Position numbers and translations under genes: made by a program. A stretch of 64,000 bases of DNA from Quillaja saponaria. Its lineage: Eukaryota; Streptophyta; Magnoliopsida; Fabales; Quillajaceae. The DNA lies in assembly GCA_029379385.1 (NCBI GenBank), contig CM055611.1, forward strand, positions 16,128,062-16,192,061. Direction: 5' to 3'. Shown here one piece after another: positions 24,114 to 35,814 of the stretch (within the stretch, counting starts at the first letter, position 1; the number at the start of each line of letters is the position of its first letter). A model generated the notes under the pieces. That model made no database searches, was not told the DNA's origin, and worked only from the letters and a program-made list of their open reading frames with translations.

Positions 24114-25462
24114 CTAACAATGATAATAATATTAAATAAATAAAATTTGACTAGATTAACATAAGTTATAGAATTTTAATTAGTGAATAAATTGAAGTAA
24201 TTAACCTAGGTTTAAGAAGTATATTGGACATAATCACATATGATTAGGAGATCGTAAAATTAATTTTTGAATGATTAATTAGTAACCAATGAACTTATGA
24301 TTTTCAGCTTCAGAGCGTGTCAAGAATATTTCGACACCATCACAGCCTAGACGGACTGCCGAACCACGTACTTGAGCTGTGAGTGAATTACGTACTCTTT
24401 GGTTGCTAGATTCTTATATGCAATTATATGTTTATTTGAATATGTGTGATATATGGAAAGTAAACTAGTGGAGTATTTCAGTAATTTGCTTAAATAATGT
24501 TTTCTTGATATTGGTTACTGTGATTGACATTGATTGTGTTTGATAAGGGCCAACTCGTGAACATTTTCTGAAAAATGATTTTCATTTCTGAAATTAAAAG
24601 TCTAGGTGCACCTAGGATACCCTGATTTAAAATCATGAGAAATTCTGATTCTGATAAATGTTTTCTTTTAAATTGAGTGCTCAGCCCCGGTGGGATGGAT
24701 TGTGTACGGAGATTAATTTGTTGTGCGGGCGCGTAAATGCCCGGTAGGGGGTGATACTGTTGTGCGGGGCTAGGTTACTCGTTGGCCCTTTGCTTGCTTG
24801 TGTGCTTTGATTGTTTTGCGTCAATTGGTTGTTATATTGAAAAATGTGAAATATATGAATAGTGGTTGTATGATAAGTATAAGTAAATACAAGTGAAATA
24901 AGTTTAGACATGAGATTAATTAGTGATATATGTGTTGGGTGATGCTGGTACCCTCTGGGTACGTGATTTACTCACTGAGTCTTTGTGACTCATTCCTTCT
25001 TCTGTGATTGTTTTTTTAGTATCAGGAAAAATCCAGTTCGTTGTGTCAAGATTTGTTACCTACTGATACTAATGCGGTAAGGTACATCCCGAAGTCACAT
25101 GCTTGAAGCTGATAGGGCGACATTTGCAGTCATTTTAGGTGTTATGTTTTGTTGTGAAGTGTGGTTAGGAGCAGAGCTCCTATGAATATTTTGATATTAT
25201 GGTTTAATCGTGAATTATACCAGGTTATTGGTGTATATGCTATTGGGCAGGAACTACTTTATTGGGAATCTCTGCCGAACTGAAAGTAAATATTTATGTT
25301 TCATAGTCTGATTATGTCTGTATTTTGATTCAGATAGATTTTCTTGGTCTTAATTATAAATTGTATAAGAGTCAGTTGTGTTTGGTTATTGTGGATTCAG
25401 GGTCACAGAAGTTTGGGTATCTATTCTTCCGGCCAGTCATACCTTTACATGAGGGTGTGACA
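22970..25462 (+). mobile_element. Solo LTR, family L copy L1
   Basis: It begins TGTAATAACTCGATAG and ends GAGGGTGTGACA, flanked by the 5-bp duplication ATTAA (22,965-22,969 and 25,463-25,467). Its 2493 bases hold no gag or pol. Marks shared with the other copies: GCTCAGCCCCGGTGGGATGG near 24,681, GTAAATGCCCGGTAGGGGGT near 24,735, GTTGGCCCTTTG near 24,783, GGTACCCTCTGGGTACG near 24,948 and CCGGCCAGTCATACC near 25,430. Each occurs once, so this is one LTR and not a complete element. Open frames at 23,235-24,120 are not recognised and are probably not genes. Superfamily is most likely Ty3/gypsy given LTR length, but no interior proves this. Confidence 0.8.
24068..24110. repeat. (TA)n microsatellite
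   Basis: About 20 uninterrupted TA dinucleotides inside solo LTR L1. Probably variable in length. Confidence 0.9.
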
Positions 25463-25467
25463 ATTAA

Positions 25468-25984
25468 TACTTGATTAATCAAATAATGAAGTAACCAAGC
25501 GTAGAAAAAAAATTAGAAACACATTTTTTTTTTATAAGGCCTTAGACATTTTCAAGCTACTAAAACTAATAAATGGTGAAAAATGTTTATTTAAAAGTTT
25601 TTTTTTTTTAAATTATGGGTAAATTACTGTTTATGATTTCTAAAAAATTATCTTGACACAAATTTTTTTTTTGAGAATGTTAGTTTTTAAAAATTAGTGA
25701 AATTTTTATTGAATTTAACTAGTAACCTTGGAAATAATTTAATATGTTCTATAAAGTAATTCAGATGTAATTAGACAATTTCTTTTATTCATAAAAATAT
25801 AAGAGGGAAAAAAAATTTAAATTTAAAAATTAGTGAGGGCAAGAACTTTAAATTCAAAAATTAGTGGGGTCAATTAAACAAATTCCTTATAAATAATTTT
25901 TTTTTTTGCCAATCATTGAAAACACTTTTGTAATTTCAGTGGGGCAAATGTCTAGTCAGTGCATATAATTATATTAAATTGTTA
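25468..25984. other. AT-rich intergenic DNA
   Basis: A phrase around AAATTTAAAAATTAGTG is imperfectly repeated near 25,820 and 25,855. No gene or bounded element. Confidence 0.5.
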
Positions 25985-26636
25985 TTTTGTTTAAATAAAC
26001 AATTTTTTTTTTATATTTCTTCTCTATTTTCTCTATTTCATTATTAATATGATTGTAATTGTTTTAGGAGTATTGATTTGTTTTTTAGTAATTCTTCTCA
26101 ATATTAATAAATTTATAATTTTTCAATAATTATATGTTAATAGTAATTAAGATTAAATTTCAATTTTTTTTGTTTTGTTTTGTTTAATAGATTCTTAATC
26201 ACAATTTTTTAGCTCATCTCAAATTTATGGATTAAAATATTATTAAAAAAAACTTTGAATCAAAAATAATATTAAGAGTATATTTTTCATGATTATAATT
26301 TTTCTATTTTAACTTTGAATTCATAAAAAAAAATAAAAATTATAATTTTCCCATAATTATAAGTTAATAGTAGTTAAGATTGAATTTTGTTTAATAAGTT
26401 TTTAATAATTATAATTTATTTGTTCTTCACAAATTTATGAATTATTATTCTTTAAAATACTATGATTTAAAAATATAAAGAATATAGTTTCCATGATTAT
26501 ATATAATATTGTTGTTTTAACTTTTAACTTTTAATTCTTTTTCATTTTAATATTGAAAGGATTGCAATTATCTTATAATTTTTGAATTTTTAACCTAATT
26601 ATTTTCAATATCAATATATCTATAATCTATCTATAT
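25985..26636 (+). repeat. AT-rich degenerate tandem repeat, block B
   Basis: It carries the same ordered phrases as 2590-3720 (ATGATTGTAATTGTTTTAGG, then TTTTTTAGTAATTCTTCTCA, then AGTAATTAAGATTAAAT), with internal recurrence near 26,320-26,500. Non-coding. It ends at the CACTACAAGAAAA terminus of the next element. Confidence 0.5.
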
Positions 26637-27147
26637 CACTACAAGAAAATTTAGTATCAGAGACTTTGTGAAAATTCTATATCACTATATGAAACAGTAT
26701 TAATACAGTCTCTGACAAGTACTATAAGAGACTACAATAAATGAAATACTATCTTTAACAATAAAAATTTATAAACATGATTGTGAATAATTATATCTCG
26801 GTCTCCAATTGTGATGAAATTTGGCACCAAATAACGCCAAATTATTTGAGACCGTATGAATATATTATGTGAGACCAGATTTACGGTCTCTAATAAGTAA
26901 ATATTTTTTATTACCACATTTTAATTATCAGCAATTGCTGTAGGCAGTCTCTGATAGTAAAATTCCCAAAGTAAAACATTAGCATGCTCGTTTTCTTTGT
27001 GCCCTAAATAAGAAAATTATTCATCTCTTTCTCTCTTGATCTGGTTATCCGTTAGCTGCTGCCGACGAGACTATCCTGCCACTGCCGAGCTTTTCCTGCT
27101 GCCTCCAAGACTTGGCCGCCGATGGTCTCTATTACCCAATCTTTCCT

Positions 27148-27230
27148 ATCTTATGCGATTAACTAAAGATGACAGTTAGCTCAACTTAGCCAATGGTGTG
27201 AGGCAGACCCAGAGTTTTCGGAATAGCTTC
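27148..27230 (+). pseudogene. Captured Nudix hydrolase exon, degraded copy
   Basis: This 80-base segment matches 27,736-27,815 closely (shared GATTAACTAAAGATGACAGT and GAGGCAGACCCAGAGTTTT), but here TAG replaces the GAG after GACAGT, and a later TGG codon has become TAG. It is therefore non-coding. It lies near the 5' end of the CACTA-like element, apart from the second copy by about 590 bases. Confidence 0.7.
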
Positions 27231-27733
27231 AGAGTCCAAACCTATCTAGCCTACACATAAAAGATGAGTTTTTGGTTAATAGAATATCGCTCTTGGTACT
27301 TTCATAGTTCTCTAATTTGCTTTATTTTGGTTTAGTTTAAAATTTAAGTTTTGTTTAGTTTTCTAGAGTAATGGAATATCTGTATATTTTCTTCCATTTT
27401 CCTCATCTGTTAGTAAATTGTTGTATTAGTTAAGAGATTGAGAAGTTGATTTGCAATCATAATTTTGTACTCAAAAAATTAAATCAAATGATATATGTGG
27501 ACTTTCTTGGGAGTTCTTTGAGATACATTTTATTCTTTCCTCCGCATTTGTCGTCCCTCCACTTTTATTCTCGATATTATTCACAATTTAGTAGATATTT
27601 TATCCATTTTACTTGCTGGCACTCTCCAGTTGCAAGAATATGTTGTTCCTTAGTTGTTTGGTTGCACAATAAAAACATGAAAATAGATTACCCAAAGGAT
27701 GCTTTTGTGACATTTGATCTTAACAATTGACAG

Positions 27734-28029
27734 GTCTCTTATGGGATTAACTAAAGATGACAGTGAGGTCAACTTAGCAAATAGTGAGGCAGACCCAGAG
27801 TTTTTGGAATGGAAGTGGGCAAACCCCGAAGAAGTTATTGAGCAGGTTAGTTGCCAAATCTTGCTTATCAATGGTAAATTTACTAGCACATCTGTTTGAA
27901 GGACTCATTGCAGACAATTGAATACAGGCTGTGGACTACAAGAGACCATCATACGAGGAAGTTATAAGGGCCTTCAAGCCTTACTTTAATTGGAACTGCA
28001 ATATCTGTGAAATTTCAATTGGCAAAACG
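27734..28029 (+). pseudogene. Captured Nudix (diadenosine polyphosphate hydrolase-like) gene fragment, two exons
   Basis: Two exons with intact splice sites: 27,734-27,845 (donor GAGCAG/GTTAG) and 27,928-28,029 (acceptor AATACAG/G). The predicted residues include LTKDDSEVNLA, EADPEFLEWKWANPEEVIEQ and, across the junction, AVDYKRPSYEEVIRAFKPYF. This is the C-terminal part of plant Nudix hydrolases of the NUDT25/26/27 type, which cleave dinucleoside polyphosphates. The catalytic Nudix box (GX5EX7REUXEEXGU) belongs upstream and is not present, so no enzyme can be made. Intron position is retained, so capture was at DNA level and not by retroposition. Assignment to a NUDT subtype is from memory of the family. 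Confidence 0.75.
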
Positions 28030-29056
28030 GTAAATTTCGTGCTTATGCATTTGTGGTCTTGTTCATTTTCTTAACTCATTTTTACTTGTCAAATTTGGAT
28101 TTAGTAGCACTTTGCACTATGTAAATTATTATACGAGTTAGAAAATTCTCATAAATGACTTACTAAGCTGTTTTTGCAATAATCTAAATTTGATGAGTAC
28201 AGATTTTTTACAAAATTTTATTTTCTTTAATATTTTCTCCTTTGTTTTGGTGGTTAAATAGCTATTTTAATTCTTCTATGAAACCTTGTAATTGGTATGA
28301 CCAAGAAATTTAACGGGTATAATAAGGAGACGCCACCATTGTGGACTCGAGGAACTTTGTTGCATATGCTGCAATATATATGGTGCATTCAAATTCTTAA
28401 CGCCAATTCATGATCTTGAGAAGCCATCTGATGATTCAACTGCAAATTTTGTCATGCTACAGCTCAAGTTCCTGATGTATCTGATCCAATAAGTTCAATT
28501 TCAGTAAGTTCTAATGCTGCCAAATTATCAAGCAATTTGTAATTTCGAAACCTTCTATTGTTTGAAGTTCTATTAATTTTTCAATAAGTTCTATATATTT
28601 TTCAGCTGTTGGGAGTTATAAAATAATGTTAGAGTCCTCCTGAACTGATATCTTAATATTGTTCATTGTTTATTTTCTTGATGGGGGAATAGACCCCAAG
28701 TCTCTGGGTTGTTACTAGTGAGTGCAAAACAGGTGATTTATGTGAGAGGCTTCAAGGACCTTTGGATAATTGTAAGTTATTGCCAGTAATTGATTAATTG
28801 TAACTTTTTTCTATTCAGCCTCTTGAATTCATGTTCTCTTATACACTTCCATTTGCTTGTATTATGCTACTGAGCATTGTTTCTTGGTGAAACCAAATGA
28901 AGTTGAATCATGTTATATCGGGCAATAGGATGTTGTAAGTCTGGTCTCATATGTCATCCATAGATTGTTGAAGAGATAATACACTTTAAAGTTTCACTTA
29001 CTAGTGATAGACAAAAGGAATTTGTTGATATTAAACAACTCAATACATATTTTATT

Positions 29057-29440
29057 TAAATTGTACAAGTGTTTTACAAATTATATAGAACAAAATGAAA
29101 ATCTTGGTAATTTAGTTACATGAGGAAGCAACAAGAACAGTCTTAGTGTTTCTCTCTCCATGATTGATCATCTATTGGTAGATTAAATTGTACAAGTGTT
29201 TTACAAATTATATAGAACAAAATGAAAATCTTGGTAAATTAGTTACAGGAGGAAGCAACAAGAACAGTCTTCAGTATTTTTCTCTCCATGATTGATCATC
29301 TATGGGTAGATTAAATTGTACAAGTGTTTTACAAATTATATAGAACAAAATGAAAATCTTAGTAAATTAGTTACACGAGGAAGCAACAAGAACAGTCTCA
29401 GTGTTTTTCTCTCCATGATTGATCATCTATAGGTAGATCA
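29057..29440 (+). repeat. Tandem repeat, three units of about 127 bp
   Basis: Units start near 29,057, 29,184 and 29,312, each with TAAATTGTACAAGTGTTTTA, then GAAAATCTTGGTAA, GAGGAAGCAACAAGAACAGT and CTCCATGATTGATCATCTAT. The units differ by only a few bases. Non-coding, inside the CACTA-like element. Confidence 0.9.
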
Positions 29441-31052
29441 CTATTAATTAATTATTAGTTCAGTTCAGACTGTTATTAAGTGTAAGTATTTGCCTATTAT
29501 CTCTATGGTAAATAAGGCATGACTTTTGTTTTTAACATACAAGCCAAGACCTATGCTGTAGACTTGTTTGAACTGTTTTGCCATTGTTCTGGATTCCGGA
29601 TACCATGATAACATGTGGTTACTTTCACGGCGTGTATTATATATACTAATTCTTCATATGGTTCCACTGGCTCCCAACAACGTTGAAGTTATAGTTCTTT
29701 GTAAATGCTTGATTTATTTCTATCTGTCTATGTTCTCCTCCTCTCTTTTTTTTTTTGCATGAAAATGGACCTTTTGATGTGTATCACTAGTTCTCACTTG
29801 TTCATACTAGATTTATTTACTTTTTTTTTTTTTCCTCTTTTTCTTTTCTTCTACTGGCAGCTGATAGATAAACAATTTTGGAGGTAGATATAGCTCATAA
29901 TGTTATACAATGTTTTTTTCACAGCCCCAAAATCAAGTCAAGTATGAATAAAATGGTAAATATTATTACATTCTACTCTTCAGGCGATGTTGATAAATGA
30001 ATCTAACATTGATAGTGTGCTTGTCTCGATAGAAATATCAATTTGTCATTTTCAACTTTTGAATGAATACAGTTAAGATATAGGACTGGGGGGTTTGTAG
30101 TTCAAGTGATGCCCACATTATACTTCAAATATGCTGCTCACATTATTTTAATCAACCGAAATTTACTGCTTTGATTTCTTTGTTGCAGATGCTCTATGAG
30201 AAAAAATGATTTTTTTTTTTCTTGAGATAACAGACATAATACTGGGGTTTTGGGTTGAATATATTGAAAGGAGAGATGGAAAATCAGGAGAACAAGATAT
30301 GGTCACGCTTTATTGTTGGGGTAAACAATCAACTTAATCGGATAACAATTTTTGTTTTGGTTTGTGCATTCTATCTAAAATCGGATGAAGATTGTGTTAC
30401 ATGGGAACTGGCATATAACAAGGCTAGACGTATTTTGGTCTCTTGTTCAGCTTTTACAGAAAACAAACACCTCTGAGATTGGTCATTCAAATGAAGATCA
30501 TGATCTAGCTCGAATAGTGCTGGAGGTAGAAAGAGTATATCTTTTGAATTAGAACAACTAAGTTGAATGTTTTTTGAATTGTATATAATTACTTTAATTA
30601 CATTGATATAATAAATTTGGTTTGCTTAATTTACTTCAGCATTTTCTTTTTATACATATTTGAATTAAATCAAAATTCAATTGATTGATAGATCATTAAA
30701 ATAAAAAAGATCTTTTTTTTTTTTTTTTTCCCCCTAAAAATAACTCAAAATTATTAGAGACCGTGGTATAATTGCCAATTGTAGCAAAAGCGGACTCTGA
30801 TAGAAATATGTCCAACAATAGAGATCATAACAGAGACCACAATATATTGGTCCCTACTAATATAAATCACGGTCTCTAATAGTATTGGAGACCGCACGAT
30901 CTCTGATAGTATTGGAGACCGCACGATCTCTGATACATAGCATCAGACACTAGGGTATCTAAGACTAATCAAAATCAAATGTATGTGTTGATCTTGATAA
31001 GTCTTTAAATTTTACATAAATAAATTTTAATAATAATGAACTCTTACAATAA

Positions 31053-34000
31053 TGTCACACCCCTCACAGAGGTATGATTGGCTGGGGAATTAGATAACCA
31101 ATCTTCCGTTACCCTATTCAAAACAAAGAAACACATACAACTCTTAATTATACCAATATATAAAAAAAAACAAATTTTATAAAACAAAAATTAACTGTAA
31201 AAGTTTGTTTAGTGAAACAAATAATAATTTATTAAAAATTTCAGCAAAAGTTTTCTGTAATATGAAACATACCTAAAAATACAAATATATAATTCTTGGT
31301 TACATTCAACCAGGTAACAACAATTACAATATAACAACGAGCTCCACTCCATTAATATTATAAACAATATTTATTAACTAATATACATAAAATCTATCAC
31401 GACATTTAAAACCCTAATGTGACTGCAAACTTTTATCCTGTGGCTTCAATATGAGATTTTAAAGAATACCTTGTCATATACTATTGACAAGTCATCAACT
31501 TCTTTATGACGTAACCGAAACCTTGTTACTAAAAAAGAACAACAATAGAAGAGGGGTGAGTCCTATGGACTTAGTGAGTAAAAAACGTACCGAAGGGTAC
31601 TAGCATCACTCAACACCAAAATATAATATATATAGTCGATTAATATCAACATATCATAAATTCTAAATCACTAAGGTTATACGTACACGATTACGGAAAA
31701 CATAACTTTAACAAGCATAGTTCAAGTAGCACTCTGTATAATTTAATCAAAACCATCAAAGTAATTCAAAGCATACAAGTCAAACAAAAGGCCAACTGAG
31801 TAACTCAGTCTCGCACACCACTTCTCACAGGGCAATTATGCACTTACACATCAAACATGATCAGAAACAGAATTACTGAAATCAGAGTCACAAAATCCTT
31901 TCTTCAAATCCACCCACTGAGGTTGAACACTTACTTATTTTAAAACACTTATCAAAATTAGAAAATCTTAAAATATCCTAGGTGCACTAGGATTTTATTT
32001 CAGAAGCAAAAAAATCATTTCAAAAAGAAAAAACACTTTATTTTCCTTTATCAACCACTAATAATTTTAAACATCAAACATAATTCAATTAACTCAATGC
32101 ATGCTTATTTTTTTTTTTTTTTTTTCATATAACAAATCTATTCAAATACACAAGTAAATACAATAATCTAGTCACCAAAGGGTAATAATTAAACACTCAC
32201 TTTTAACTGATTTTATTCATCACTCACACTTGAGGTCACGAGCGTCATTGATTCAACCACACTTTTTGAAGCTATACTTACATTTTCCAAGTGTTACTTA
32301 GTTCATCCATTTTATAAGTTATAACATTTTAGTCACCAAAATCTAGAGTTACTAAGTTTCAAATATTTATTTATAATTTACTCATTTTTGGTATTTTCAC
32401 AACCCCCTTGGATATATGTTTGATTTTGACTTACATACTTAACCCAATTCAACAAAACCAAGTTTAAACATTAACTTTAGGAAGTTAACTATTTTTCTTA
32501 TTTAGAAATTTCTCCTTAAATTAGTCTTGAATCCACTCAATTGCTCACATAAGAAAAACAGGGCTTTCGTAAAATTCCTAGTTGCTAATATTTGATTATG
32601 ATATTTATAGAATTCTCATACTTAAAAAATAAATTACAAAACTTTCCAGTCTAGTGTTTCAAGATTTTAGGAACATTTCATCTTCAACATTCTACTCCTA
32701 ATTTATCCTTTAAGACTCCTTAATCTCAATTACTTCAAAATAGGTATAGTTAGAACCTGAAAATCACAGCCATGATTTTCAATACCTTAAAAATACACAG
32801 AACAAAGAATTAAAATCTGAGCCGCTCTAGATTTATCCTTTAACATGTTACAAACAACTTTTATTTAGAGGTCCTAAGCTAATTCCAACCACAACCCCTG
32901 ATGTAATCTTCAGGACTAACTGAAGCTCTGAAAATCCTACACGGACCTAGCTATAATCCAATAGCTCTAATGATAAGTAGACTTATGAACTAGGTTATCA
33001 ATTCACATTCATGTATAACCACCTTGTCATATGAACACCAAGGATTACTAATATCAAGTCATGAAACTCCTCACTAATTATAATTCAACTACTAACTTGA
33101 AGTTCGGCTAATTATTTATGAACACTAAAAACTTAAATCCTTGAAAGTCTATAACCATCTAACATCCTAACTACCATTTATCTTACTTTCAAGCTTCCAT
33201 TCTTACCATTCAAGTTTCACTTATTGAATTCAACTTAACTTTAATTACCTAGAATTTATTAAGTACTTGTATTACATAATTCCACATGAACACAATTAGA
33301 GTTCAAGTTTTCCTATTTTAATTCCCATAGTCATTATATAGATTTTTTATTTTTTTTCACCTTTAATCACCATCAACTAAGATCCTATATGAAACCCTAA
33401 ACTAACTTACTAATCATCCAAAATTTCATGCACAACCACAATAAACTAAAAAAAATTCCTAAAACCTCATTTGATTCCCATAACTAAGACCTTAAGTAAA
33501 CTTTTTGGTTATAAATCATACTCTTGTTAAGCTAGACCATAGATTGAACAAGAAAAGTGCAAGCAAGGTCAAGAAAATAATCAAGGAAGTGGCTGCCTTC
33601 CTCTTTATACCTCATGGATGGACTGAATTCCTCCTTCAAACCGTGACCTGCTACCCCTTAATCTGTCCTTTAGTTGCTAATTGGTTGAAGGAGTCCTTCA
33701 ACCCCTCACTAAGCTCCTCATAACAAGAATTTACACTCTCTGTTTCCTCAACCATAGAGCCACAATCCACAACTGTAACCCCATCATTACTGTCCAACTC
33801 GTCCTTCTTGTTGGTCTCTAAGCCCAACTCACCATTCATCTTACATTTATCAACACCCAAGACCCTAGATTCACACTGAATTTCTGATTTCAACCTTGCA
33901 AGCCCAAAATTCCTAATCTTGGGTAAGAAGTAATGGTCCAATAGAATATTGCTCCGTTTTAATCGCTATGAATTACAGGCGTGTCAAAAGAGTGAAGATA

Positions 34001-35011
34001 ATGAATACCTTTAGCTATGTCAACGACAACAGCAAAACGTTTCTTCCAATCCATCAATTCAGGGCAAGCGTCTTGAAGATTCCCATTTTGCATCAACTCG
34101 TAAATAAGCAAGAATCTACGGCGCTTTGTGTCAGAAGAGAAGTCGATCGCGAAGACAACATGCTGGGATTGAAGCCTCTAAAGGTGAAGAAGAGCATGTT
34201 GTGAAACTCAGCTCACCTTGTACAGAGGTAGAGTCCATGAGCTTGACGGCAATGGGTTGGTGGATAGAAGGCAGAGTACCGGAGAAGACTGGACCAAAGC
34301 CACCATGGCCTCACCCCTTAAGATGGCGCTGCTGGAAGAGGACCAAGAAGTACACGACAGTTACTGAAAATTGAGCTGAACAACAGCTCTAATACATCTC
34401 TAGTGATGCTCTTCCTATGGCCTTAAGAATTTCAGCTTGGAAAAGATAAGACTTTGGCCACCAAAACCCACAAGGCTACGGCTTGGAACAGATGAATACA
34501 AGGCAAAACAGGGCACGCTCGGTAGAGAAGGAGAGAAAGAAAGGCGGTGCCCAAGAAAAAAGACAAGGGAAAAGAAAGAAAAAGTTCAAAAAAAAAAAAA
34601 AAAAAAATCTGAAGTCAATGTTAACTTCAAAATGTGTGGTGCACACTTTTCTTATATTTTATACATATACGCATATGTCTAATTTTCTTTCTTACTTTTT
34701 TATTTTGTTTGTGTAAAAATGACACATTGTAGCTGTAATTCAACTTTACGCTATCGATTATAACTGTAATAAAGTCAATGATCAACAAATTAATTAAATT
34801 TATAATTCTATATGTTCTATATATAGATTTTTTAAACTAATAGTTTATCTACTCTAGTTCATAGTATTTATTTATTTAATTCTTTTTACACTTATTTATT
34901 AATTTAATTCTTGTCAATATTTAATTATCTTTATAACTAAAATCTCTTGTTATCTCAAACTTAACATTACTGCATCAAATATTCCTATTATTACAATATC
35001 GGGTTATAAAA
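31053..35011 (-). mobile_element. Solo LTR, family L copy L2, carrying kinase fragment
   Basis: Read on the minus strand it starts at 35,011 as (TT)TTATAACCCGATATTG and ends GAGGGGTGTGACA at 31,053. It is flanked by AATAA (31,048-31,052 and 35,012-35,016). Conserved marks in minus orientation include the CGTACC...GGTACTAG block near 31,590 and the CCTAGGTGCAC block near 31,985. Its 3959 bases lack gag and pol. The segment at about 33,500-34,400 is not shared with the other copies; it contains receptor-like kinase sequence. Confidence 0.8.
33651..34310 (-). pseudogene. Captured receptor-like serine/threonine kinase fragment (broken)
   Basis: On the minus strand the pieces of a kinase domain follow each other in correct order. 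The glycine loop GHGGFGPVFSGTLP starts at 34,310. AVKLMDS with the ATP-anchoring Lys is at 34,242-34,244, then a frameshift. RRFLLIYELMQNGNLQDA, WKKRFAVVVDIAKGIHYLH and the catalytic loop follow, the last reading His-Ser-Asp near 33,962-33,970, then a stop and frameshift. NILLDHYFLPKI is next, and the magnesium-binding DFG reads Asn-Phe-Gly at 33,909-33,911. After GLARLKSE an acidic, Asn/Asp-rich insert stays open to 33,651. Such an insert between subdomains VII and VIII fits the plant group around At1g80870 (from memory). The activation-segment end and C-lobe are absent. It has an upstream stop, frameshifts and a lost catalytic Asp, so it is dead. Confidence 0.8.
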
Positions 35012-35016
35012 AATAA

Positions 35017-35727
35017 TTAAATTTTTTATATTTAATAAATTATCTATAATGTAACACCATATTAAACTTCTCATTCACATTGTTTTATCATAGGATTCAT
35101 GTAATTGCTTTTGTTCTATTTATATTATTAATTTTTCTTAATATTTAACAAGTAATCTATTATTTAACACCGTATTAAATATCTCATCTCATTTTGTTTG
35201 ATTGCATAGAAGTTATTTAGTATCATATAAGTGTTCTTGTTGATTATGATTGAAAGTATGATCACACTTACGTAACGTCTCAATTATTTTTTCATGGTCA
35301 CCATAAAGGTAAGCTCTTGATTAATTTTCAACTGTACTATTACATAAATTTTTTTTTTTTCTTCTCCAAAAGTAAAGTCTTTTTTTAATAGTTTTTGAAA
35401 TATTTCATTCTATTTGGGTTATGTGGCTTTGTTGAGACATTTCGAAAAATAAAAAAAATAACATAATATACATTTATGCTATTAATTGTTCTTATTTATT
35501 AGATTAATATTTTTGAGAAGTTATTTTCTTTAAATTAGTTGGTTTTAAGAAAAAAAACATGAGACTCGTAAATTTAAAGTAATGTTTTAGGATATTTTGA
35601 AGAAAAAAAAATTATATTAACTATTGAGAGCAATGAAATATAATCTGTTTGCGATAGTATATTTACAAAATAAGTCTTGATAATACCTAAATTTAAATTA
35701 TGCGTGATATAAAGTAATTGACTTCTA
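35017..35727. other. AT-rich intergenic DNA, no gene seen
   Basis: A phrase ATTAAATATCTCATCTCATT near 35,183 echoes one near 35,064 (ATTAAACTTCTCATTCACAT), which suggests a weak internal repeat. Otherwise featureless. Confidence 0.5.
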
Positions 35728-35814
35728 AGTGTTAATTATTCATGTATAATTAATCAAGTATTAATTATTCATGCATAATTAATCAAGTGTTAATTATTTA
35801 TGTATAATTAATCA
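35728..35814. repeat. Three tandem 29-bp palindromic units
   Basis: Each unit reads close to AGTGTTAATTATTCATG then TATAATTAATCA. The TTAATTAT...ATAATTAA arms make every unit a near-palindrome, so the array could form a row of small hairpins. Confidence 0.85.

Larger units (their letters stand above)
26637..30960 (+). mobile_element. CACTA-like DNA transposon carrying host gene fragments
   Basis: The left terminus CACTACAAGAAAA is the classic plant CACTA end. Both ends are packed with short subterminal words GAGACC/GGTCTC and CTCTGATA (26,660-26,960 and 30,755-30,960) in both orientations, a hallmark of this superfamily. The right TIR is degraded: CTCTGATAC near 30,940, which should precede it, is followed by unrelated sequence. 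No transposase domain was recognised, so it is non-autonomous. Inside are two copies of a Nudix hydrolase exon, a 127-bp tandem repeat and other exon-like fragments (28,320-28,500; 30,255-30,530) that I could not assign. Confidence 0.6.

Noticed and set aside
23235..24120. Several frames of 60-125 codons within L1
   Set aside because: They lie inside a solo LTR with fixed ends, overlap on both strands, and resemble no protein; one is partly a TA-repeat translation.
27446..27730. 94-codon frame before the second Nudix exon as the missing Nudix N-terminus
   Set aside because: The translation is hydrophobic and Phe-rich with no Nudix box; it ends directly before the splice acceptor and is better explained as intron or element DNA.
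28320..30530. Further captured exons in the CACTA-like element
   Set aside because: Some stretches (28,320-28,500; 30,255-30,530) have balanced composition and short open frames, but I could not match them to a family, so they are not listed as genes.
33505..34716. Plus-strand frames of 72-82 codons
   Set aside because: Antisense to the kinase fragment or composed of lysine-rich low-complexity sequence; the minus-strand reading explains the region.
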